Shown here one piece after another: positions 34,901 to 46,900 of a stretch of DNA of 64,000 nucleotides. Position numbers and translations under genes: made by a program. The notes below the pieces were generated by a model. That model had not been told where the DNA came from and searched no databases. It saw only the letters and a list, made by a program, of their open reading frames with translations. Position 1 is the first letter of the stretch. Every line of letters begins with the position of its first letter. This DNA comes from Siphonodentalium dalli (taxonomy: Eukaryota > Mollusca > Scaphopoda > Gadilida > Siphonodentaliidae), in the NCBI GenBank assembly GCA_032622095.1, contig CP136069.1:18613326-18677325 (forward strand). Direction: 5' to 3'.

Positions 34901-37900
34901 ATTGGAGCGGTTGTATCTTGGTCTATCCAATGAATCGTCACCGCTCCCAGAACTCGAAGTCTGTGAATATTTACGAACTGGCTCCAAGTTAACTGTCCGA
35001 TTAGACTTTATCGGACTCCGATGCTTCACTGAATTAGCGTCCTCCGTGCTGCTCAAAGAACTTGAGCTTGACGTTTTTTGTTGAAGAATAGGCGGAGCCA
35101 TCCGCGATCGCACATGACTGTTATATAACGGATTTGCGAAAGAAACAGGCTGTAAATTGTTGCCTGGATGAGCATGCCTAGCACTAGCGTCACCCTCGTG
35201 GGGAGGGTTCGTCGAATCGACTGGGGAGCTAGACTGACTGTATCCAAACGACTGGTACCCTGATGATGCCACGTTGGATAACTGTCCAATTGAGACTTGA
35301 CTTCCGTTTATATTTGGCTCCATTTCGAGCGACGAATTGTGTTCGTGGTTATCATCCATGAACGAAATTAGGTCAATATAATCCCCATTCACAACCTCGG
35401 CAGCGCTAACAATCTCATTCCAAGAACGATTCAAATCACTACTCGGCGTGAAGAATTGAGAACTTGCCGAAACGTTTGAAACAGTTTTAGCCTCCGTTGC
35501 CGAATATGACGAACTAACACTAACATACTCGTCATAACTGTCTGACCTCTTCGGTGACCTCTGCTCATAATTGTGTTGACTAGTCGCCTGTTGGTCGCTG
35601 AGGCCACCACTTTCTTCATCGCCACAGTTCACGAGTACCTCCCGTAAGGCCTCATCCGGCATTGCCTTCTCCTTGTTTTGAGCGTTAATGTTTACCAGAT
35701 TGTCATATATCTGACTTCGTCGATTCGGTTTCTTTTTCAGAGATCCGATAGTTGGATCGTCCTTTGCCATTGTAATCCTGTGGAGGATGTCGGGCAGTGG
35801 TCCCAGTTTGGTGATTGTTTTCTGCAAAATCAGAAGATGAAACAAATTATTACGGATACATGACACAAATCTACCACTATGAGCAGGAATGGCTAAAAAA
35901 ACTGCAATTTTTTTTTTAAATAGGGCAGCCATAAATTTTTATTCACTCTGTCCAGGGGGGGGTCGGAAAAAATTTGCAACTTATAGGGCCTAGGGGGGAT
36001 GGGTCCCCTGCGGCCGGACCATTTTATTTAAATCCACTTTTTGTCATTTTTTTCACCGATACAAGAAATTTGAGTTTTGCTATGTCTTCAGTGGCCACTT
36101 AAGAACATAATAGGTATAAGATATTGGTTTTATTTGCTTTGAAACTCATTATTTCTGTTTTCATTTTAGTGGGCGTGGCACCTGAAAATGGAAAAAAATT
36201 GCAAAAAAAAATTCCAATTGTTTTTTTTTTTCATTCTTTTTTTGTGTAGTCCAAGGGTAACTAAGGCCATTTTCAGCGTGATATGTTTTTACTTTTGACT
36301 GACCCCCCCCCCCCCTGCTCTGTCTATAATTTCTAATTAATTAGCCCTTTCATAACTGCAGCTGTGCTGGTTCAGCATTAAAGATCCTGTGCCAGTGCAT
36401 TCTTTTATATATGCAAGTCTCCCATAGGGAGCCTTGCATATATAAAAGAATGCACTGGCTTATAAGGTCAATGTAAATATTGTTCAGCAAAAGTATTATT
36501 TTATATATGCGAGGCTCCTTATGGGAGACTTGGATTTATCTTTAAATACCTTTCATATGTTGGAATAGTGTCTGTCTGTCATTTGCAGAATGAGGTCCCG
36601 TAGAGGGTAAATTTAGAGAATGCACTGGCTTATAAAGTCAATGTAAATATTGTTTGGCCAATGTATTCTCTTACATATGCGAGGCTCCCTATGAGAGAAT
36701 CGCATAGATAAGAGATTGCATTGGCACAGGGTTTTCACAATATTTCGGAAAGCTCCAGTCATGGAAGTGTTAATGGCCTAACAATAATATTTTGTGTCCA
36801 ATTTGTTTGTCACAGCAGTCAAAGAGTTAACCCTTTACCCAACAGAACAGAACGGCCCTGTGCCAATGCATTCTCTTATATATGCGAGTCGACCATAGGT
36901 CGCCTCGCATATATAAGAGAATGCATTGGCTTAACACATATTAAAAATGATAAAATTGTCAAAGAATGTTGAAAAATATTATAAAAATTGTTTAAAAAAT
37001 GTAAGAAAAAATGGTAAAAAGTGTTAAAAAAGAATTTTTTTAGGCCAATGCATTCTCTTATATATGCGAGGCGACCTATGGTCGACTCGCATATATAAGA
37101 GAATGCATTGGCACAGGGCATAACTATAACCATCACAATGTGGTCAATGAGCCGGTTCCAATGATATCCATATTTGTATGGTGTTATTGAGACAGACTGA
37201 AGATTTTTTAGGCTGTTGAAGCTTTATTTGGGCGTTTTCAGCCGTTTTGTTGGGTAAAGGGTTAACAGTATTATGAGACATCTGCAATTTTATTCCAAGC
37301 AGGCCTTCATGGTGGAAATCTACAACATGGTGGCATCAAAAATGGAAAGTTACATCTACTTTGGCATGTGACATCTATCAGTCAATGAAAGTAACATGAC
37401 GTGTGTCACTCCAGGTGCATGATGGGAGAAACTAACATGTCTAGATGTTAAGTTACATCCCACTGGATAGCAGGTGTCTATTAAATAAAATATTTTCTGC
37501 TAGTGACCAAAGTTTTATTTGATGCTTGTGAAGTTTATTCGATTACATGGAAGAACTGAATTGATTGAGAACATTTCTTCAAATAACTATTAATAGTGCA
37601 ATTGTTATAATTTTGTATAAATTTCCACTCTTCTAAATGGAATTTCTTGACAATTTAGTACACTTTTGAGCTAAAAATAGAAAAATATCCTATTTCATTA
37701 ACAAATTTGACTAAGACAGGGTTTTTTTTTAACACCACCATCAGCCATCATGCACGTTTTTTTAAACCAGGTTTTCCAATTTATTTACAGAAATATCTAA
37801 ATATACATCTGTAACAAACGGAATAAACTTGAAAATTAAAACTAAAATTAAATATTTTGAAATCAATTGGATGAATAAGAATAAAGTACCTTTTTGACCG

Positions 37901-40900
37901 ATTAGCTGATTTTTGCGAGTAAAAGGTGGTTATTAATAATATAAAAAGTTTGAATTTGTATGTTGTTAAAGAATCAAAATACAAGTGATGCACGGCGGAC
38001 TCAATGTTGTGGGTTTTGATTTCAAGAAGAAATCAGTAAAACATTTCCAAAATTTTTCTTGGGGTCAAGATCCCACATTGACCCTTCCATGACAGGAGCT
38101 TCGTGAAATTTTGTAAAAATGCAATGCCAATGCATTCTCTTATATACAGGAGTCTCCCATAGGGAGCCTCTCATATATAAGAGAATACATTGGCCTAACA
38201 ATATTTACCGTGACCTTGTAAGGCAGTGCATTCTCTTATATATGTGAATCTCCCATAGGGCACCTCGCATATATAAGAGAATACATTGGCCTCACAATAT
38301 TTACCATGACCTTGTAAGGCAGTGCATTCTCTTATATATGTGAGGCTCCCTATGGGAGACTCGCATATATAAGAGAATGCACTGGCACATGATCTTTAAT
38401 GCTGCACCAGCGCAGCTACCATCATGAAAAGATTAAATCCACCATTTATTTCTTGTGTGAAATGAATGAAAGGAAATGATAGTTATTAAACTTACCGAAT
38501 CTGCATTGAGTAAGCACTGTGTAAATAAGGAATGTAAGATAGATAACTCTTTTCCGAGGTCGATGAACCCGTCATAGTTATCCGCTGGATTGTTAGAATC
38601 CGCCGTCTGTAAAAAATATTAAATGATGAATAAGTTTAGCATTTTGAAATGAGCATCAATTATTCAAAAATTTGAGTTTTTAAAAATGTTGATTTTGTAA
38701 ATAATTCTCAATGGAATTTTTTTTCCAGAATGAGCTCCCTTTTCAAATTTAAAGATACACAATAAGATTTTATTGTCCGTGTATCATCAGATTCCAACAA
38801 CAACATTTCTTCAAAACACGCTTTAATTATCAGAATGGATTAATTACCAAAAATTAATTCTAACTCCTGCTAACTCTAGTAAAAAAAAATTCCAAAATGT
38901 GTAAAATATCAACATTTTGTTCAATGGAATTTGGTATCAAGAGTATGTCGGTCGGCTTGTCAAATATTTTCTAGGCCCGCAATATATTCGAGGTGGTAAA
39001 AAATAACAGATTTCAAAAATCAATATCTGATAACTCGACCTCCTCGACTCGAATCAAATATTTTTTACACCCCCGACGCCGAAGAAATAGTAATTTAGGA
39101 GCATTAATTCGGATAATGTATCTTTAAACTAATTGGGAGGGAAGTAATATCGCACATGAAGCCGATAAAAAAAAATGAAGTAATACCGCACATGAAGCCA
39201 ATAAAATGAAGTAATATCGCACATGAAGCCGATAAAATGAAGTAATATCGCACATGAAGTAATACATGAAGTAATATCGCACATGAAGTAATATCGCACA
39301 TGAAGTAATATCGCACATGAAGTAATATCGCACATGAAGCCGATAAAATGAAGCCCAATGAGTTTGAAGACTTTAAAAATTGAAATAAAATTTTGAGAAT
39401 TTCATTTGTACATAATTTCAAAGAATGTTAGATTGAAAACGTTACAGTAATGCCCTAAATAATTGACTCCTTAATGACAGCAAAATTATGGGTAATTTTA
39501 AGGATTTAGTCAGAAATATGGCTTGTTGCCATTCATCGGAAAGCTCTTACTGAGAGCTTTCCGATGAATGGCAACAAGCCATATTTCCGAAAAAATCCTG
39601 AAAAATTACCCATAATTCTGCTGTGGTTAAGGAGTCGATTATTTAAGGCATTACGTTATATAATTTTAAACTTACAGAAATTTGTTTGAGGAAATTCTTC
39701 ATATTGCTCCATTCTCTTTCCACGAAGTCGTTCATGTACGTCATGAATTCTTCTTTGGCACCGAACCTGTGAGAAATATCAGAAAATGTTAATCGAAAGG
39801 AGAAACTGTTTTAACCCTTTCATGATGGGAGCTGCGCTAGTGCAGCATTAAAGACCCTGTTCCAGTGCATTCTCTTAAATATGCGAGTCTCCTATATGGA
39901 GTCTCGCATATACAAAAGAATGCATTGGCTTACAAGGACAAGGTTAATATTGTTAGGCCAATTCATTCTCGTATATATGCGAGGATCCCTATGGGAGATT
40001 CATATATACAAGAGAATGCATTGGCTTACAAGGTCAAGGTTAATATTGTTAGGCCAATGCATTCTCGTATATATGCGAGGATCCCTATGGGAGATTTGCA
40101 TATATAAGAGAATGCACTGGTTTCCAATGTCAAGGTAAATATTGTTGGGCCAATGCTTTCTCTTATATATGTGAGGCTCCTTATGGGAGACTCACATATA
40201 TAAGAGAATGCATTGGCACAGGGTTTTCGCAAAAATTCAGGAAGCTCCAGTCATGGAACGGTTATACATTGTCAGCAGCTGAAATTGAATATTCTGAGTT
40301 ATCTACATATTTGGTTGAAAAACCGAAAAAGTTTTGGACTAGAAAATTCAATGCAAAATTTGTCGAACTGAACAGATAATGAAAATTCCTTCATGATAAA
40401 AGAGCAATTAGAACATTTAATAAGATTTTGTCGTATGGCGAATAATTAAACATCAGATCAGATGCTTTCTCCTAGAAATAAATCTTATAGTAGAAATATA
40501 AATTTTGATCGCACCAATAATTTTATTTATATGTTAAATATTTATTCGACTAACCTGGTGAAGTTGGCAAGCGTCTGTACAGTTTTGGCGATCAGCGTCA
40601 AATTTCGCGCAGCTTTCTCGTCAGGATATTCTATAAATGATTGGAAAATATATAAATAAATAAAGATGTCTGTATTCTCACGCAATTAACCCTTTCAGTG
40701 CCAAGTCCGATTTTTGTATCAAACCATATTTCCTTGATAATTTTTCAAATTTATTGATTATAATAATGTGATACATTGATGGAAAGAGCTCTTTATACAA
40801 AAATCGGACTTGGCACTGAAAGGGTTAAACAAGAAGGATTTGAAGAGAAAGGATGGCATTTTGATGTTAATTCTTTGAATTATAAATATTCATGTTAATG

Positions 40901-43900
40901 AAGACCCATTATAGGGTACAAAGGCTGCAATTAATAAGTAAAACATTAGAATCTGTTGAGTGAAAACATTATGTTAGTTTTATCTGCAACAACAAAAAAC
41001 TGATATAAATTATATATTTTTCAACATTTAAAGAGAATAAATGATGTAAAAATTTTGGGTCAATTTATCAATAAATTTTATGAAGATGCCATGTTTAGGT
41101 TACAAGGAATTTGATTGAAGACAACAAATGTTTTTGCTTAATATCGAGTTAGAATGAGGTCATAGGCCTCAAAATATGGTACCGACATTTATAAAATGAG
41201 GTCCCCAGAGGGTGAATTTATATATGCTACCCCGGACAGCAGGCTAGCATCACTAAATTCACCGACTGGGAACTTCAATCTGTGTTTAGGTCTCCCATAG
41301 GAGATGATGCCATGCAGAATGAGGTCCCCAGAGGGTGAATTTGGTTATATTAACCCGCTGTGTGGGGTAGTGTTACTAAATTCACCTTCGGGGTCCTCAT
41401 TCTGTAAATATCCGGCACCATATTTTGAGGCCAAGGTGGTCATAGTAATTTTGTTCTTACCCTGAGTGAGGTTGAAGAGACTAGGGGAGAGAATTGCGGG
41501 ACAGAGAAATCGTAGGAATATCGAGGCACTGATGAGCTTGTCACTGAGATCGTCTTTATTACTATCGTGACAACGCTCGCGGAAACTCTGGAAAACTTCC
41601 TTCAGCTCCCTGAAACAGAAGCAAAGAGAAACTATCACACAAAGCTCAGCCACGAGGCATCAATAACTTTAAAAGCCCACTTAATTTTCGAATCATCAGA
41701 TCACATTATATAAAACATATTCCATGTTATATACCATTTAACCCTTTACCCAACAAACCGGCCAAATAAAGCTTCAACAGCCTAAAATATCTTCGGTCTG
41801 TCTCAATAGAACCATACAAATATGGATATCATTGGAACCGGCTCCTTGACCACATTGTGATAGTTACAGTTATGCCCTGTGCCAATGCATTCTCTTATAT
41901 ATGCGAGTCGACCATTTTTTCTTACATTCTTTAACAATTTTATAATTTTTAATGTGTTAAGCCAATGCATTCTCTTATATATGCGAGGCGACATATGGTC
42001 GACTCGCATAAATAAGAGAATGCATTGGCACAGGGCCGCTCTGTTGGGTAAAGGGTTAAAAGAGGAAGCGCCAAAACATTGTATTATCATCTTATCCGGT
42101 CGAATAAACTATGAACATGCTGTTTTTGTGAAGGTACCAACGTGTGTTCTGTGTTTAATTTCGATCTGGTCTGTACTGCCAGTTTATTATTTTCAATGGA
42201 AGGGGAATAACTCTATCTCTTGGTTGTGAATTGTATACCAAATTAAGACATATTTTTTATTCAGAGTCCTCAGGAATAAATAATTCATGTCCTCATGAAT
42301 AATAAAACAATAAACTATTATTGTGAAAAATTCCAAAAACTACATCAGCTGTACCATGAGATCTGAGCTATGCAAAAATGTAAATATATAGTGCTTTATT
42401 CCGACTGAATTAATCACTAATGAGCATATTAAACATTTCTTACAATGAGTCTTTTCATGTAGTTTATATACCAGAAACACATTGTGTTGGCAACTAAATT
42501 TAGGAAAATAACTTTGAGCAGGAATGTTCGGAGTGCCCACCCTAACGACATCCCAACGAAGTGTTTCACAAGTAATTAATCAAAACATTACAAGTAAATA
42601 TATTAATTAACTCTTTCATGACATGACTGGAGCTTCCTGAAATTTTGCGAAAACCCTGTGCCAATGCATTCTCTTATATATGCGAGTCTCCCATATAAGA
42701 GAATACACAGCCTTACAATATTTATCTTCACCGTGTAAGCCAGTGCATTCTCATATATATGCGTGGCTCCCTATGGGAGACTCGTATTTATAAGAGAATG
42801 CATTGGCACATGATCTTTAATGCTGCACCAGCGCAGCTCCCATCATGAAAGGATTAATAACAACTGAACAAAAACAACTTTAACCCTTTACCCAACAAAC
42901 CGGCCAAATAAAGCTTCAACAGCCTAAAATATCTTCGGTCTGTCTCAATAGAACCATACAAATATGGATATCATTGGAACCGGCTCCTTGACCACATTGT
43001 GATAGTTACAGTTATGCCCTGTGCCAATGCATTCTCTTATATATGCGAGTCGACCATAGGTCGCCTCACATATATAAGAGAATGCATTGGCCTAAAAAAA
43101 ATATTTTTTAACACTTTTTACCATTTTTTCTTACATTCTTTAACAATTTTATAATTTTTAATGTGTTAAGCCAATGCATTCTCTTATATATGCGAGGCGA
43201 CCTATGGTCGACTCGCATATATTAGAGAATGCATTGGCACAGGGCCGTTATGTTGGGTAAAGGGTTAAAAGAAGTTTATATGAATACGTACTGAGGGAAG
43301 TAACAGTAGGAGTTAATGATTTTGGCCCACACCATTTCACAGTACATGATAAGATTCATCTGATGTCGCTGTAGAATGATGTTATTCGTGACCTTAGCGG
43401 GGTCAACCTCGCAGTCTTCCGGGGCGTTTATCAGAGTTTTCACAAACTCACTGAGTGTATCCGCCAGGTACTGAAATGAAAAATATAGAATTTTTAATAA
43501 AGCAATTATCACAATGTAACATTGAACGTCAAAAGTAAACATTTATTTTCGAAGCAGACATATTTGTTAGCCAAGCATTATATGTTATTGTGTTGGAATG
43601 ACAGTAACATGGTGTGACATTGACGGCTTGGCTTGCCGACTTGGTTGAACATAGGATACAAGCTGACAATGTCACACTATGTTATTGTCAATCCACCACA
43701 ATAACGTAAAGTTCTGCTGACAAGTCCTGGTCATTCATAGATATTTCACAACTATTCCGAAGAACGCTCAGCAGAAAAATGTCAAAATCTCCTTTTGCTC
43801 TCGACATAACGTTGTTCAACGTAAATGATGTAATGAAAAAAAAACAGGCCATCGGGAGATGATGAAATGGTTGTCTTGGTTTCCCTTATGATGACGGCTC

Positions 43901-46900
43901 TATACTAAATACTCATTGAAAACTAGTTATAACTTAGGAATGTTCACTGAATGACAGGTCATTTGTTGAAGTTACTATCTGAACATTTCCCTCCAATAAA
44001 TAGGACTTCTCCTGTACTTACATAATCTATTTATTGTCTGCTTATTTTTTTCTTCTGAAAACCCCTCCAGATGAATAATAGACTATTCCAATGTATTCTT
44101 TTATAACTGAATGGGAGAATCCATTCAGTATAGAAAGGGTTCAAATATTGTTCATCAGCTCAGATGGTAGACTGGTTAGTTTGTTTCTGATTAGAATTCT
44201 AACACAAACACAATTCTAAGTAGAGTTGTCTCCCCTGTATCATACAATATCATAACGCATTCATTGAATCCACACTCACGTTAATGGTCAGATCTGACCA
44301 CTTCCGATACCTCAGTTAGAATGATGAAACAGTATCCAAAGTTTATATACAAAACTGTGTGTTGAACACTTTTCAACTTTTTGAATTAAACTTACTTTTT
44401 CTCCGACTAGTTTCATATAGGCTTCTATAGCTTTTGTCGCTATACTGTTTCCTCTGAATGTTAATTGGTGATTGTCTGTAAACAAGAAAACAACATGAGA
44501 TCAGATTAGATAAGAAACAAAATCCGAAAGTGAATTTTTTTGCTGATTAACCCTTCCATAACTGGAACTTCCTGAAACTTTACGAAAACCCTGTGCCAGT
44601 GCATTCTCTTATCTATGAGAGTCTCCCAAAGGGATCTCCCATCATTAAAGGGTTAAGGATGGAAATGACATAAAAAAAAGTGGTGAAAATGGATGATAAT
44701 TATGACTGGTGGTGTCGTACTAAATTGTGTACTAAAATTAGAAATAATTATTTTAAAATAGAAATTTAATGACATATTTCAAAAGTAAAAATATAAAACT
44801 TTCAGATTTTTAGTTTGAATTTCTGACAAAAAGGTACCAGGTAGGGGCTTTATCTCTACCAATGGATGGCTATAATCAAAAGTAGTCAGAATGTTATGAT
44901 TAATAGGGGAGTGGTTGTGGAATTTCACAATGGTGAACATTCTGCTGGTACTCAAATGTGGGTGCAATTGGGCCAACCCCTTCCAGATTTGTTTCCCTTA
45001 GCTTCGGCCCTGTTCTCAGTTACTATCTGAATTTTTATTTTCAAAGTAGCCACATGTCATTCTGTATTTCTCTCACCTTGTCTTGAGATTTCATCGATAA
45101 CGACGTCAGATAGGAACTGATTCGCTCGGCGAAGCTTCTGCATCACATGGACGAGGGACGTGGCGATGTTTTCCTTATCGTGGACGTTGACTAGAGGTTC
45201 CAACATTTCCGAGATCAGACAGTAGTTAGCAGAAAGATACTGAAATATGGAAAAAAAATAAATATGTGTTAGTCACAGTGAGATTTCTAAGTACTGAAAA
45301 ACTGAGCTTAGAAGTAACTGCACAGGGGGAGTCTCCGGAAAATAATTTCATGTCCAGCTAACGGCTTCTATACCTATCAGTTTGACAGAACCATATAAAT
45401 GGGTTTATAAAAAGTTCGCTGAATTTTTCTCATTATCAGAATCCATGACCATAATTTGTTGTTCAATATTTAACTTGACACAAATAAATAAATTACGAAT
45501 TCAAAGTTTCTATATTTTTGCAACCACAATTATTCAATTAATTTTGAAACTGTGAATTCAATTTTGAAACCGTTAATTTTATCTAAACTTTTACAATAAT
45601 CTGTGGAATGTCTCATATCCGAGTTTAGCCGTTTATAAAATTTAGCCCAATGTAAAATTTTCTCCACCTGTTTAACACATTTACTGCCAACTCCCAATCA
45701 ATTACATGCAAAAAGTATGAGATTACGTGTTACATGTTAACCATTAGTTTTTAGTCTAAACATAATTAATATTCAGATAACTCTGGGATCTTACTCATTA
45801 ATGGATTACAACACTCCTAATTCCATCATCAGGGTGATAATTGCTTCATGAACACATTGACTGAGTGCGCGTGGCTATCATATGATAACGCAATGAAATA
45901 TACAGAAGCAATACTGGGTATACAGATAAATAAACGTACCTGCGTGAAGTCATCATACATCTCCATCGGTAAGATCTGTACTGTCTGATACCGAGCCTTC
46001 AGTCGGATGATTGGCGTGTCCGTCTTACTATCCTTCCCGATTCGACCGACCGTCCCCGACGCAGTCGTGAACCATTTCTCTACTAACTGTCGGTTCTTCA
46101 AATCTTTGGCGCATATATTTACATAACCTGAAATATATTATCTGTATGTGATATTTTCTAAGATGTGAGAGTATATTTCAACAGAAGTTATAGAATATTC
46201 TTTTTTTTTGGTTAAACAATAATGTCTTTTCAATGAAAAATAATTAAATTTGATTAAACATATTTCTATTTTAAAATTAAAGTTGCTTAAAGTACATAGT
46301 CATAAAGATACGGTATCATCATAAAGATACGGTATCATCACAAATTTCCAAATTTAAAAGAAAACAGGCCAATAGCTGGTGAAGGGCAGGATGTTCAAAG
46401 TAGTTTGTCAGAAAACTGCTTTTTTTGTTAGTTATTTGTTGATTTTACATTGAGAATAAACCTTTTTATAACATTTATGTTTCTTACAATTTTTAAGAAA
46501 ATCAGTGAACTAAATTAGTCAATTGTTTATCTAACTTTACCCCATCCCTGGTAATAATTATATCTCAAATAGGGGAAAAGGATTTATCTCAAATAGGGGA
46601 AAAGGATTTATCTCAAATAGGGGAAAAGATATCAGCTCACCTAACAATGTATTCTTGTCTTTCTTCTTTTTCCTGTCGGCTTCTCTGTACAGATTAACAC
46701 TTATCACTTCTATGGCCGGCAAGTTGCTGCAAAATAAGATATAAAACTTTTCATAATTCAAGTTGACATTGGTCACATACCGGTAAGTAATGATACAATT
46801 AGTCCTTAAACGAATCAGTTGTTATAAAGGTAAAGAGTTCATGGGACCTACAGTGATGCCCTAAATAATCGACTACTTAACCACAGCAGAATTATGGGTA

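Noticed and set aside
34902-35863. Plus-strand and alternative-frame ORFs over the large RasGAP exon
   Set aside because: They are shadows of a long, splice-bounded minus-strand coding exon with family homology.
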